Source: Lacrimispora xylanolytica
GTDB taxonomy: Bacteria; Bacillota; Clostridia; Lachnospirales; Lachnospiraceae
Reading direction: 5' to 3'
Length of the DNA: 64,000 nt
NCBI RefSeq assembly: GCF_026723765.1
Contig: NZ_CP113524.1
Span: forward strand, 977,001-1,041,000
Shown here: one piece after another, positions 1 to 8,654 of the stretch
Position numbering within the stretch: position 1 is the first letter of the stretch
Layout of the letters: the number at the start of each line of letters is the position of its first letter
Notes under the pieces: generated by a model
The model's database searches: none
What the model saw: only the letters and a program-made list of their open reading frames with translations
What the model was told of the DNA's origin: nothing
Translations under genes and position numbers: made by a program

Positions 1-816
1 GAGGAAGGAGATACCATCTCCACACCGGTTTCTAATGAAGAGGATATGTATTTGCGCCAGAATAATTATGCATTGTCCCTGGGCTTTATGATGCCTTATG
101 ATGTGGAAAATAACTGGCAGCTGAATCTCACCAATCCGGCAGAGGTTCAAAATGATCTCTCCGTGGTCTTGGGAGCCAGTCCTGTGCTGACAGAAGTACC
201 GAGTGAGATTAAAGGAACCAGCTTCTCATTTACACCTGAGGAAGAGGGAGATTATTACGTTTACGTCAGCAATAAAAAAGTGGAAAAGGTAAATGCATTT
301 ATCGGTGAACGATCAAAGAGCTTTGATAATGTAAGCCGCGGATATCTTCTGGAGCTTGGAACTGCTAAGGCAGGAGAAAAGGTTACCATTAACAATGAAG
401 ATAATGAGCAGGATCTGATCGCTGTTGCCTATCGATTTAGTCCGGAGGGGCTTAAATCGGTTTACGATATTTTAAATAAGAATTCCCTAACCCTTACGAA
501 ATGGTCTGATACCCAGATTAAGGGAACTGTAAATGCTGACCGGGCAGGTCTTTTGTTCTTAAGCATTCCTTATGATAAGGGCTGGACCATATATCTGGAT
601 GGCAAGAAAGTGGATTCCTATAAAATGTTTGATACCTTTTTAAGTGTGCATATGACAGCTGGAACGCATGAAATCACACTGGAATATATGCCTCAGGGCT
701 TAAAGCTTGGCGGAGCCATAACATTGGGAAGCATTCTGATTCTTCTCGTGATCTTAGGCATCTCCTTAAGAAAAAGGAAGAAACATCAGCCCATGCGGGT
801 ACATTCAATTAACTAA
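1..816 (+). CDS. YfhO-family membrane protein, C-terminal part (5' truncated)
   Basis: The frame is open from base 1, so the gene begins outside the window; the visible part is 271 residues. It shows an extracytoplasmic beta-rich domain followed by one membrane segment (about 20 hydrophobic residues, GAITLGSILILLVILGISL) and a short basic cytoplasmic tail (RKRKKH). The segment YDKGWTIYLDGKKVD followed by GTHEITLEYMP just before the last membrane span is characteristic of the C-terminus of YfhO-type multi-spanning proteins, which in Bacillus and relatives are implicated in glycosylation of lipoteichoic acid or other wall polymers. The catalytic N-terminal membrane part is not visible, so a substrate cannot be proposed. 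It ends 23 bases before argH. Confidence 0.8.
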   Translation, partial: EEGDTISTPVSNEEDMYLRQNNYALSLGFMMPYDVENNWQLNLTNPAEVQNDLSVVLGASPVLTEVPSEIKGTSFSFTPEEEGDYYVYVSNKKVEKVNAFIGERSKSFDNVSRGYLLELGTAKAGEKVTINNEDNEQDLIAVAYRFSPEGLKSVYDILNKNSLTLTKWSDTQIKGTVNADRAGLLFLSIPYDKGWTIYLDGKKVDSYKMFDTFLSVHMTAGTHEITLEYMPQGLKLGGAITLGSILILLVILGISLRKRKKHQPMRVHSIN

Positions 817-839
817 CAGCGAAAAGAGGAGATTTGATT

Positions 840-2213
840 ATGAAATTATGGGGCGGACGCTTCACAAAAGAAACCAATCAGCTGGTACACAACTTCAACG
901 CATCCATATCCTTTGACCAGAAATTCTACCACCAGGATATTGAAGGAAGCATGGCACATGTGAAAATGCTTGCAAAGCAGGGAATCCTTACAGAGGAAGA
1001 CAGGGATACCATTGTTAACGGGCTCATGGGAATTCGGCAAGACCTTGAAAATGGAACTCTTATTATTACAGCAGAGCATGAAGACATTCATTCTTTTGTG
1101 GAAGCTGTTTTAACAGAGCGAATCGGAGAAGCCGGAAAGCGCCTTCATACCGGTCGCAGCCGTAATGATCAGGTCGCACTTGATATGAAGCTCTACACCA
1201 GAGATGAGATCGATGAATTATCCGGCCTGGTAAAAGGCCTCTTAACAGAGCTTTTAAAGGTGATAGAAGAGCATATTGATACTTATATGCCTGGCTTCAC
1301 CCACTTACAGAAAGCTCAGCCAATTACCCTTGCCCATCATATTGGTGCTTATTTTGAAATGTTCGACCGGGACTTCTCCCGTCTTTCTGATATCAGAAAG
1401 AGGATGAACTATTGTCCCTTAGGTTCTGGTGCCCTTGCAGGTACAACCTATCCCTTAGACCGGGAATATACGGCAGAGCTTCTTGGTTTTGACGGCCCTA
1501 CCTTAAATAGTATGGATTCTGTTGCAGACAGGGATTATCTTATTGAGCTGTTAAGCGCTTTGTCTACCATTGCCATGCATTTAAGCAGATTTTGTGAGGA
1601 AATTATTATCTGGAATACCAATGAGTATCGGTTCGTGGAGATCGATGATTCCTACAGCACAGGCAGCAGTATTATGCCTCAGAAGAAGAATCCTGATATT
1701 GCAGAACTGATTCGTGGTAAGGCAGGTAGAGTGTATGGTGCTCTTGTTTCCATCCTTACTACCATGAAGGGAATTCCTCTTGCATACAACAAAGATATGC
1801 AGGAAGACAAGGAATTGACCTTTGATGCCATTGATACAGTAAAAGGCTGTCTTGCCCTGTTTACAGGCATGATTTCCTCCATGTCCTTCCGCAAAGATGT
1901 TATGGAAGCCAGTGCAAAGAATGGTTTTACCAATGCAACGGATGCAGCAGATTATCTGGTAAATCACGGCGTTGCTTTCCGGGATGCTCACGGAATCGTT
2001 GGTCAGCTGGTTCTTTTCTGTATTGAAAAAGGAATTGCGCTTGATGATATGACTCTGGAAGAATATAAGGCAATCAGCCCGGTATTTGAACAGGATATTT
2101 ATGATGCAATCAGCTTAAAGACATGTGTGGAAAAGAGAATGACCATCGGCGCTCCTGGTCAGGAAGCAATGAAAAAGGTAATTGAAATCTATAAGAGAAA
2201 GCTGGAAGCGTAG
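840..2213 (+). CDS. argH: argininosuccinate lyase
   Basis: Cytosolic enzyme of arginine biosynthesis that splits argininosuccinate into arginine and fumarate. The 457-residue length is normal for the family. The fumarase/aspartase superfamily signature GSSIMPQKKNPD is present around residue 280, as are the N-terminal WGGRF and the TGRSRNDQVA motif. A TTG six bases upstream is in frame, but the ATG at 840 is preceded by GAGGAG at a 9-base distance and gives the usual MKLWGGRF start. No argG or other arg gene is adjacent; the upstream neighbour is an unrelated membrane protein and the downstream genes are convergent. Confidence 0.97.
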   Translation: MKLWGGRFTKETNQLVHNFNASISFDQKFYHQDIEGSMAHVKMLAKQGILTEEDRDTIVNGLMGIRQDLENGTLIITAEHEDIHSFVEAVLTERIGEAGKRLHTGRSRNDQVALDMKLYTRDEIDELSGLVKGLLTELLKVIEEHIDTYMPGFTHLQKAQPITLAHHIGAYFEMFDRDFSRLSDIRKRMNYCPLGSGALAGTTYPLDREYTAELLGFDGPTLNSMDSVADRDYLIELLSALSTIAMHLSRFCEEIIIWNTNEYRFVEIDDSYSTGSSIMPQKKNPDIAELIRGKAGRVYGALVSILTTMKGIPLAYNKDMQEDKELTFDAIDTVKGCLALFTGMISSMSFRKDVMEASAKNGFTNATDAADYLVNHGVAFRDAHGIVGQLVLFCIEKGIALDDMTLEEYKAISPVFEQDIYDAISLKTCVEKRMTIGAPGQEAMKKVIEIYKRKLEA

Positions 2214-2441
2214 AGAGTCAAAAAGCAGAAGATTCAATGAGTAGAGGATTAATAGAGTAGAAGATTAAAACTGTAAAAGAGGTATACGATATATGCGTTG
2301 GTACTTCTAAATAGCTTTTTAAATCTACATTTATAAGACAATACCAAATAATAAAGATAAGAGATAAAAGATAAGTAATAAAAGATAAGAAATAAAGTAT
2401 TAGAAATAAAGGATTAGAGATAAAAGAGAAAGATATATGAT
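2214..2441. other. AT-rich low-complexity spacer after argH
   Basis: Gene-free stretch made largely of degenerate repeats of the type GATAARAGATAAR, GAGTAGAAGATTAA and similar between about 2220 and 2440. Leftward reading gives an 87-codon open frame, but the product is a biased Leu/Ile/Tyr/Ser string without a ribosome site or family resemblance, so it is not called as a gene. Confidence 0.6.
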
Positions 2442-2545
2442 AAAAGCCTGCTGAAATAAGGAATTTGAGCTGTACCACCACAAGTTAGACTTAAAATTAA
2501 CTTGTTGGATGTAAGTTCAAAAATTTCTTTCCAGCAGGCTTTTTT
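2442..2545. terminator. bidirectional terminator between argH and sdaAA, long imperfect palindrome
   Basis: AAAAGCCTGCTG (2442-2453) pairs perfectly with CAGCAGGCTTTT (2532-2543), giving U-runs on both strands for the convergent argH and sdaAA transcripts. The 78-base interior is itself foldable: ACAAGTTA and TAACTTGT form an inner 8-bp stem. The overall shape is a long, interrupted hairpin instead of a compact terminator. Confidence 0.75.
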
Positions 2546-2563
2546 GTATTGTATTAATAGCAA

Positions 2564-3442
2564 TTAACCAAAAATCTTTTTACAAAGTCTGCATCCAGTA
2601 GGAGTGGCAGCAAGACCACCTTCTGCCGTTTCCCTAAGAGACGGTGACATTTGGTCTCCTACCTTTTTCATAGCCATGATAACTTCATCGGCTGGAATTA
2701 CGCTTTTAATTCCGGCCAGCGCCAGCTCAGAGGCGGTAAAGGCATTGGCGACTCCCATGGCATTTCGTTTAATGCATGGAACCTCTACCAGTCCAGCCAC
2801 CGGGTCACAGACAAGTCCCATGGTGTTTTTCAAAGCAATGGCACAGCTGTCGGAAACCATCTCCGGTGTTCCGTCGAAAATCTCTGTCAGGGCAGCCGCA
2901 GCCATGGCTGATGCAGAGCCTACCTCAGCCTGACAGCCTCCTTCCGCACCTGCTATGCTGGCACATTTGGCAATGACCATACCAATGGCAGAGGCAGTGA
3001 ATAATCCCATGACAATATCACGTTTTGGAAGCTTATATTCCTCCAGAACAGAAATCAGAGCCGCTGGTATGACACCGCAGGAACCGGCAGTTGGTGCAGC
3101 CACAATCTGTCCCATACAGGAGTTGTATTCTGTTACGGCAAGAGCCATACTGATGGCATTTCCAAGGAGATGACCATAATGATTCCGGCCTTCATCCACT
3201 GCTTTTTTAAGTTTAGCAGCAGCTCCTCCCGATAATCCGCTGGGAGAGCGAAGATCAGCATCCATTCCATTTTCAACGGACTGCCTCATGACATCAAAGC
3301 TTTTTTCCATGGTCTCATAGACGGTTTCCTCGGAAAGCTCCATATCCTCCGCCTGTTCTGTAAGTACGATTTGTGATATTTTTTGGTTGGAAGAGAGTGC
3401 GGCGTTAACCAGTTCTTCCACAGAGTTGTATTTCAGTTTCAT
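2564..3442 (-). CDS. sdaAA: L-serine dehydratase, iron-sulfur-dependent, alpha subunit
   Basis: Catalytic subunit of the anaerobic-type L-serine ammonia-lyase, converting serine to pyruvate and ammonia with a [4Fe-4S] cluster. The 292-residue length fits the clostridial two-subunit form. Visible family features are the SPSGLSGG and PTAGSCGVIPA segments, AGAEGGCQAEVG and CDPVAGLVEVPC, which carry the cluster-type cysteines, and a C-terminal GCRLCK. It lies 52 bases downstream of the beta-subunit gene on the same strand, so the pair is co-transcribed. The start ATG at 3442 is preceded by AGGAGAAACTC-type purine-rich sequence on the minus strand. Confidence 0.97.
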   Translation of the reverse strand: MKLKYNSVEELVNAALSSNQKISQIVLTEQAEDMELSEETVYETMEKSFDVMRQSVENGMDADLRSPSGLSGGAAAKLKKAVDEGRNHYGHLLGNAISMALAVTEYNSCMGQIVAAPTAGSCGVIPAALISVLEEYKLPKRDIVMGLFTASAIGMVIAKCASIAGAEGGCQAEVGSASAMAAAALTEIFDGTPEMVSDSCAIALKNTMGLVCDPVAGLVEVPCIKRNAMGVANAFTASELALAGIKSVIPADEVIMAMKKVGDQMSPSLRETAEGGLAATPTGCRLCKKIFG

Positions 3443-3494
3443 GAGTTTCTCCTAAATGACTGTGTCCCTGTTAGGTTTATTAAAGTAGCAGAGA

Positions 3495-4154
3495 TTAATT
3501 TAATTTTAACAGTATGGTATTATATACAAAAGGAATGGCTTTCACCTGTTTGACCAGGGAACTATCGAAATCAGAGTCCATTTCAAGGGTCATAATGGCC
3601 AGGCCTCCTTTTTCTTCCCGGTTTAAGCGGAAATTGCAGATGTTGGCATTTCCTGCTGCCACCAGGTTGGTTACGTGAGCAATGATTCCGGGAACATCCT
3701 GGTGCATGACGATTAAGGTTGTCTTCTGCCCGGTAAAATAAACCTCCATATCATTTACCTTGGTGATGACAATGTTGCCTCCTCCAATGGAAGCCCCCTG
3801 TACGGATATGGTCTTTCCTTTCTCCGAGGTCAGGGTAATCAGGGCTGTGTTTGGGTGGGCATTTTCAATGGTTCCGGTCCGAAACATGATTTCAATGCCC
3901 ATTTTTTCTGCGGTTTCTATGCTGGTTCTGATTCCCGGATCCCAGGGATCCAGTTTTAAAATACCGCCGACGATGGCTTTATCCGTACCGTGTCCCCTGT
4001 AGGTTTTAGCAAAAGAGCCGTGAAACAGGATATCCGCTTTGGCAATGGGGGCGCCTAAAAGCATAGCGGCTGTTTTTCCGATCCTGGCAGCACCCGCAGT
4101 ATGGGAGCTGGAAGGGCCGATCATAACAGGACCAACGATGTCAAATACATTCAT
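3495..4154 (-). CDS. sdaAB: L-serine dehydratase, iron-sulfur-dependent, beta subunit
   Basis: Partner of SdaAA. The N-terminal half (MNVFDIVGPVMIGPSSSHTAGA) is the beta domain typical of Fe-S serine dehydratases; the SSSHT motif is conserved. The last ~75 residues form an ACT domain (LIVMHQDVPGIIAHVTNLVAAG), normally used for amino-acid-responsive regulation or subunit contact. 219 residues, the usual size. It sits between the PHP phosphatase gene (30 bases upstream) and sdaAA (52 bases downstream) in one leftward operon. Confidence 0.96.
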   Translation of the reverse strand: MNVFDIVGPVMIGPSSSHTAGAARIGKTAAMLLGAPIAKADILFHGSFAKTYRGHGTDKAIVGGILKLDPWDPGIRTSIETAEKMGIEIMFRTGTIENAHPNTALITLTSEKGKTISVQGASIGGGNIVITKVNDMEVYFTGQKTTLIVMHQDVPGIIAHVTNLVAAGNANICNFRLNREEKGGLAIMTLEMDSDFDSSLVKQVKAIPFVYNTILLKLN

Positions 4155-4184
4155 AATTTTTCTCCAATTCTGGTTCTCGTATGT

Positions 4185-4982
4185 TTATAAAGGCTTAAAT
4201 TCCGGCCTGCGTTCTTTAAATTCCGTGTAATAGGTGAATCCGGCAGAACGCAGAAGCTCTTTTGCCCTGTGAAAATCTGCTCCTAAATCCTCCGGAATAT
4301 GTGCGTCCGATCCGATGGTTATAATTTCTCCCCCCAGCTCCCGGTAGCGCTTTATAATTTCCGGTCCTGGATTTGGCTGGTTGATTCCTTTCCGGTATCC
4401 GGCTGTATTGCATTCAATTCCTCTGCCTTTTTTAATGATGGCTTTTAAAATCTCATCAAAAAGATCCTGATACGTATCATAGTTATAAAAATCAGCCTTA
4501 TTAGGTCCATATCGAACAATATAATCCAAATGCCCTGCCACGTCAAACGTACTTAAATTCTTTACATTATCCAGTGTGACCTGGAAATAGTGAAGATATG
4601 CTTCTTCCTCTGTTCTTCCCTGGAAAAATTCGGGATAGACCGCGTCCTTTCGGTTGATGAAATGGGTGGAGCCGATGACAAAATCAAAAGGATAGGTTGA
4701 CAGCAGATTTTTAAAATATTCTTCCAAATGAGTCTGGAGCCCAAGCTCGATGCCAATGCGAAGCTCCAGCTTGTTTTTATATTCCTCTTTTAACTGGATC
4801 ATGGTTTCAAAGTACCGGTCTAAATCAAGGGTAAAATCTATGGGGGAATCCACATCATAATCATGATGGTCTGTAACACAAAGTGATTTCATTCCAAGTG
4901 AAATAGCCTGATTAAGCTGTTCCCTCACTGGTGTTTCGGAGTCTCCTGAAAAAATAGTATGAAAATGATAATCTGGCAGCAT
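4185..4982 (-). CDS. PHP-family phosphatase, histidinol-phosphatase (HisK/HisJ) type
   Basis: 265-residue PHP metal-dependent phosphoesterase. Metal ligands are visible in HFHT (residues 6-9), the TDHHD motif near residue 40, a conserved Glu/His region in the middle (GSTHF), and GSDAH near the C-terminus. Members closest to this architecture hydrolyse histidinol phosphate to histidinol, but the gene is not in a his cluster; here it leads an operon with the serine dehydratase subunits. The specific substrate is therefore an inference from family membership. The ATG at 4982 has GAAAGGAG a few bases upstream on the minus strand. Confidence 0.85.
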   Translation of the reverse strand: MLPDYHFHTIFSGDSETPVREQLNQAISLGMKSLCVTDHHDYDVDSPIDFTLDLDRYFETMIQLKEEYKNKLELRIGIELGLQTHLEEYFKNLLSTYPFDFVIGSTHFINRKDAVYPEFFQGRTEEEAYLHYFQVTLDNVKNLSTFDVAGHLDYIVRYGPNKADFYNYDTYQDLFDEILKAIIKKGRGIECNTAGYRKGINQPNPGPEIIKRYRELGGEIITIGSDAHIPEDLGADFHRAKELLRSAGFTYYTEFKERRPEFKPL

Positions 4983-5008
4983 GAAGGTCTCCTTTCAAAA
5001 GTAAATTA

Positions 5009-5037
5009 ATTATAATCAAATAAGGGTAGAAAAGCAA
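5009..5037 (-). promoter_or_regulatory. promoter of the PHP-sdaAB-sdaAA operon
   Basis: On the minus strand TTGCTT (5032-5037) and TATAAT (5009-5014) are separated by exactly 17 bases, a good sigma-A match, 27 bases upstream of the operon's first start codon. Confidence 0.7.
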
Positions 5038-5314
5038 CGGACAGAACCGTCTGTTTTATATAAATTAAGACAAAAGTTTACAAATATCGCAAAAATCAAA
5101 AGAAAATAATAGTTAGGCTAAAGGAATAAAAAATATGTGTTTTCATAATAATATGTATAATTAAGAAAAGCAGAATTATAATAGGATAAGATAAGTCTTT
5201 TTATCATATTTATCCATCACTTATGGGGATAAATGATCTTTTTACAAGGCTTTTTCCTCTATTTGGGAAGATAACAAACAGCACTTGAGGAAAAGAGAAA
5301 AATAAAAAAAGGAC
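5038..5314. other. gene-free upstream region of gap with stem-loops
   Basis: AT-rich intergenic DNA between the divergent operon and gap. Two inverted repeats stand out: ATCATATTTATCC paired with GGATAAATGAT (5203-5237, followed by CTTTTT), which resembles a rightward terminator, and TTTTCCTC (5252-5259) paired with GAGGAAAA (5287-5294). No coding frame is credible. Both lie upstream of the predicted gap promoter, so their role is unclear. Confidence 0.5.
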
Positions 5315-5343
5315 TTGCTATTTATTGGGATATTAGGTAAAAT
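5315..5343 (+). promoter_or_regulatory. sigma-A-type promoter of gap
   Basis: TTGCTA (5315-5320), 17-base spacer, TAAAAT (5338-5343). The leader to the gap start would be about 55 bases and includes a strong AGGAGG ribosome site at 5390-5395. Confidence 0.7.
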
Positions 5344-5404
5344 AAAAGGTAGTTGATTATTATTTAACAATCACATTAATTTTATTCTTAGGAGGAATTG
5401 AATT

Positions 5405-6436
5405 ATGGCAGTAAAAGTTGCAATTAATGGTTTCGGACGTATTGGCCGTCTTGCTTTCAGACAGATGTTTGGCGCAGAAGGCTATGAAGTAGTAGCAATC
5501 AACGATTTAACAGATCCAAAGATGTTAGCACATTTATTAAAATATGACACTGCACAGGGTGGATACGCTGGATACTACGGCGAGAATGCTCATACAGTTG
5601 AAGCTTCTGAAGATTCTATCACTGTTGATGGTAAGAACATTAAAATTTACGCTGAGAAAGATGCTGCAAACCTTCCTTGGGGTAAAATTGGTGTAGATGT
5701 AGTTTTAGAGTGTACCGGTTTCTACTGCTCTAAAGCACAGTCTCAGGCTCATATCGATGCAGGCGCTAAGAAAGTTGTTATCTCTGCTCCAGCAGGCAAC
5801 GATCTTCCTACCATCGTTTACAGCGTAAATGAGAACGTATTAACAGCTGATGACAAGATCATCTCTGCTGCTTCCTGTACAACAAACTGCTTAGCACCTA
5901 TGGCTAAGGCTCTTAACGATTATGCACAGATCCAGTCTGGTATCATGAGCACCATTCATGCTTACACTGGTGATCAGATGATCCTTGACGGACCTCATAG
6001 AAAAGGCGACTTAAGAAGAGCAAGAGCAGGAGCTGCAAACATCGTTCCTAACTCTACTGGTGCTGCAAAAGCAATCGGTTTAGTTATTCCTGAGTTAAAC
6101 GGCAAGTTAATCGGTTCCGCTCAGCGTGTTCCGGTTCCTACAGGTTCCACTACAATCTTAACAGCAGTTGTTAAGGGCGCAGATGTAACAAAAGACGGAA
6201 TCAATGCAGCTATGAAGGCAGCAGCAAGCGAGTCCTTTGGCTACAACGAAGACGAGATCGTATCTTCTGATGTTATCGGTACAAGATTCGGTTCTCTGTT
6301 TGATTCCACACAGACAATGGTTTCCAAGATCGGTGATGATTTATATCAGGTACAGGTTGTTTCCTGGTATGACAACGAGAATTCCTATACAAGCCAGATG
6401 GTTCGTACAATTAAGTACTTTGCTGAATTAGGCTAA
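5405..6436 (+). CDS. gap: glyceraldehyde-3-phosphate dehydrogenase, type I
   Basis: NAD-dependent glycolytic GAPDH that oxidises and phosphorylates glyceraldehyde 3-phosphate. The N-terminal Rossmann motif INGFGRIGR (residues 8-16) and the active-site ASCTTNC with catalytic Cys158 are present, and the length of 343 residues is normal to slightly long. AGGAGG lies nine bases before the ATG. The codons are strongly biased (TTA, GCA, GTT; few rare codons), as expected for a highly expressed gene. It heads a glycolytic cluster but is followed by its own strong hairpin terminator, so pgk is transcribed by read-through or from its own promoter. Confidence 0.98.
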   Translation: MAVKVAINGFGRIGRLAFRQMFGAEGYEVVAINDLTDPKMLAHLLKYDTAQGGYAGYYGENAHTVEASEDSITVDGKNIKIYAEKDAANLPWGKIGVDVVLECTGFYCSKAQSQAHIDAGAKKVVISAPAGNDLPTIVYSVNENVLTADDKIISAASCTTNCLAPMAKALNDYAQIQSGIMSTIHAYTGDQMILDGPHRKGDLRRARAGAANIVPNSTGAAKAIGLVIPELNGKLIGSAQRVPVPTGSTTILTAVVKGADVTKDGINAAMKAAASESFGYNEDEIVSSDVIGTRFGSLFDSTQTMVSKIGDDLYQVQVVSWYDNENSYTSQMVRTIKYFAELG

Positions 6437-6445
6437 TGATCCAAG

Positions 6446-6478
6446 AAGGGTCCGGTCGTTGAGGACCGGGCCCTTTTA
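6446..6478 (+). terminator. terminator/attenuator between gap and pgk
   Basis: AAGGGTCCGGTC and GACCGGGCCCTT form a 12-bp stem (one G-U pair) with a short loop, followed by TTTTATTATTTT. A similar hairpin follows each gene of the cluster, which would allow graded expression. Confidence 0.85.
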
Positions 6479-6529
6479 TTATTTTGTAATTATATTGTAT
6501 ACACCATAATGGAAAGGAGCATTATTAGC

Positions 6530-7741
6530 ATGCTTAATAAGAAAACAGTTGACGATTTATCCGGATTACAGGGAAAGAAAGTATTAGTTCGTTGCGATTT
6601 TAATGTACCGTTAAAGGATGGAGTGATCCAGAACTTTAATCGTATTGACGGAGCCATTCCGACCATAAAGAAGTTATTAGACCAGGGCGCAAGAGTCATT
6701 CTCTGCTCTCATTTAGGGAAGCCAAAGGGCGAGCCACTTCCAGAGCTTTCATTAGAGCCAGTAGCTCCTGCATTAAGCGAGAGACTTGGCGTGACAGTTA
6801 AATTCGTAAACGATCCACAGGTAACAGGACCTGAGACACAGAAGGTCGCTGCTGAATTAAAGGACGGTGAAGTTCTTTTACTTCAGAATACCCGTTACAG
6901 AGTGGAAGAGACAAAATACGGCAAAGACGAGAATGCAGAAGCTTATGCAAAAGAGCTTGCAGCGCTCAGCGACGGCATTTTTGTTAACGATGCATTTGGT
7001 ACCGCTCACAGAGCTCACTGCTCTAACGTAGGGGTAACAAAGTATACATCTACCAATGTAGTTGGTTACCTGATGGAAAAAGAGATCAAGTTCTTAGGTC
7101 AGGCAGTTGAGAATCCGGTACGTCCTTTCGTGGCTATCCTGGGAGGAGCTAAGGTTTCTGATAAGATCAACGTAATTAATAACCTGCTTGATAAGGTTGA
7201 TACCTTAATCATCGGCGGCGGTATGGCTTATACCTTTGCAAAAGCTCAGGGCAAAGAAATCGGCAATTCTTTATGTGAAGAAGATAAGCTTGATTATGCA
7301 TTAGAGATGATTGAAAAAGCGAAAGAAAAAGGCGTGAAGCTTCTTCTTCCGGTTGATAACGTAATTGGTAAGGAATTCTCTAACGATACAGAAAGAAAAG
7401 TGGTTGAGACCATTGAAGCAGGCTGGTCAGGCTTTGATATCGGACCAAAGTCCATCGAACTTTTTAAAGACGCTTTAGCAGGCGCAAAGACCGTTGTATG
7501 GAACGGACCGATGGGCGTTTTCGAGTTCTCCAATTTCGCAGAAGGTACTTTAGAGGTGTGCCGTGCTGTTGCAGCACTCAGCGATGCAACTACCGTAATC
7601 GGCGGTGGTGATTCTGTAAATGCAGTGAAGAGACTTGGATTTGCAGATAAGATGACTCATATCTCTACTGGTGGCGGTGCATCCTTAGAGTTCCTGGAAG
7701 GAAAAGAACTGCCAGGCGTAGCAGCAGCTGACAACAAATAA
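6530..7741 (+). CDS. pgk: phosphoglycerate kinase
   Basis: Transfers the acyl phosphate of 1,3-bisphosphoglycerate to ADP. Recognised from [14 protein letters not shown] near the N-terminus, SHLGKPKG, the [11 protein letters not shown] segment, GGAKVSDKI and the C-terminal nucleotide-binding GGGDSV and [14 protein letters not shown]. 403 residues, the expected size. An in-frame ATG exists at 6509, but AAAGGAG (6513-6519) lies between the two ATGs and is correctly placed for 6530, so the later start is chosen. Codon bias is as strong as in gap. Confidence 0.97.
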   Translation: MLNKKTVDDLSGLQGKKVLVRCDFNVPLKDGVIQNFNRIDGAIPTIKKLLDQGARVILCSHLGKPKGEPLPELSLEPVAPALSERLGVTVKFVNDPQVTGPETQKVAAELKDGEVLLLQNTRYRVEETKYGKDENAEAYAKELAALSDGIFVNDAFGTAHRAHCSNVGVTKYTSTNVVGYLMEKEIKFLGQAVENPVRPFVAILGGAKVSDKINVINNLLDKVDTLIIGGGMAYTFAKAQGKEIGNSLCEEDKLDYALEMIEKAKEKGVKLLLPVDNVIGKEFSNDTERKVVETIEAGWSGFDIGPKSIELFKDALAGAKTVVWNGPMGVFEFSNFAEGTLEVCRAVAALSDATTVIGGGDSVNAVKRLGFADKMTHISTGGGASLEFLEGKELPGVAAADNK

Positions 7742-7752
7742 GAAAAGATACC

Positions 7753-7777
7753 GGCCCGGGCGGTGAGCGTCCGGGCT
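7753..7777 (+). terminator. GC-rich hairpin between pgk and tpiA
   Basis: GCCCGG pairs with CCGGGC around a 12-base loop; only TTT follows, so it may act as a weak terminator or as an RNA-processing/stability element. Confidence 0.5.
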
Positions 7778-7806
7778 TTGAGTGTAGAAAAAGGAAGGGT
7801 AATCGT

Positions 7807-8559
7807 ATGTCTAGAAAAAAAATCATAGCAGGAAACTGGAAGATGAATATGACGCCAACCGAGGCGGTTGAGCTTGTAAATACATTGAAACCTCTGGTAG
7901 CAAACGACGAGGTGGATGTTATTTTCTGTGTGCCGGCCATTGATATCATTCCGGCCATGGAAGCAGCAAAGGGTTCCAATATTAATATTGGTGCTGAAAA
8001 CATGTATTATGAGGATAAGGGGGCTTATACCGGTGAGATCTCTCCTGCCATGTTAAAGGATGCAGGGGTTAAATACGTGGTAATCGGCCATTCCGAGCGA
8101 AGAGAATATTTTGCAGAATCCGATGAGACTGTGAATAAAAAAGTATTAAAGGCATTTGAATACGGCATTACCCCAATCGTATGCTGCGGAGAATCCTTAA
8201 CTCAGAGAGAGCAGGGCATTACACTTGACTGGATCCGCCAGCAGATCAAGATTGCATTTTTAAATGTAACCGCAGATCAGGCAAAAGAAGCAGTCATCGC
8301 TTATGAGCCAATCTGGGCCATTGGTACCGGCAAGGTAGCAACGACTGAGCAGGCTCAGGAGGTCTGCAGTGCTATCCGTGTCTGCATCGGTGAAATCTAT
8401 GACGAAGCAACCGCTGCTGCCATTCGCATTCAGTATGGCGGTTCCGTATCTGCAGCCAGCGCACCTGAGCTGTTTGCACAGCCTGACATTGACGGCGGTT
8501 TGGTTGGAGGGGCTTCCTTAAAGCCTGAGTTTGGTTCCATTGTTAATTATAACAAATAA
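7807..8559 (+). CDS. tpiA: triosephosphate isomerase
   Basis: Interconverts dihydroxyacetone phosphate and glyceraldehyde 3-phosphate. The TIM-barrel catalytic residues are visible: Lys12 in AGNWKMN, the electrophilic histidine in VIGHSERR and the base glutamate in [11 protein letters not shown], plus the phosphate-binding GGSV and GLVGGASL. 250 residues. It starts with ATG preceded by GGAAGGG. It is third in the gap-pgk-tpiA-gpmI cluster and is followed by a strong terminator. Confidence 0.98.
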   Translation: MSRKKIIAGNWKMNMTPTEAVELVNTLKPLVANDEVDVIFCVPAIDIIPAMEAAKGSNINIGAENMYYEDKGAYTGEISPAMLKDAGVKYVVIGHSERREYFAESDETVNKKVLKAFEYGITPIVCCGESLTQREQGITLDWIRQQIKIAFLNVTADQAKEAVIAYEPIWAIGTGKVATTEQAQEVCSAIRVCIGEIYDEATAAAIRIQYGGSVSAASAPELFAQPDIDGGLVGGASLKPEFGSIVNYNK

Positions 8560-8565
8560 AGAATG

Positions 8566-8608
8566 CTGCCGACTCCATATGATCATGCCATGAGTCGGCA
8601 GTTTTTTT
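8566..8608 (+). terminator. rho-independent terminator after tpiA
   Basis: CTGCCGACTC (8566-8575) pairs perfectly with GAGTCGGCAG (8592-8601), followed by seven Ts. Confidence 0.92.
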
Positions 8609-8654
8609 CTCAACATCTGTTTTGTGAAAGCATAATGAAAAGGAGAAACTAGTT

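Noticed and set aside
2218-2481. 87-codon leftward open frame after argH
   Set aside because: Low-complexity AT repeats, Leu/Ile/Ser-biased product, no ribosome site, overlaps the terminator.
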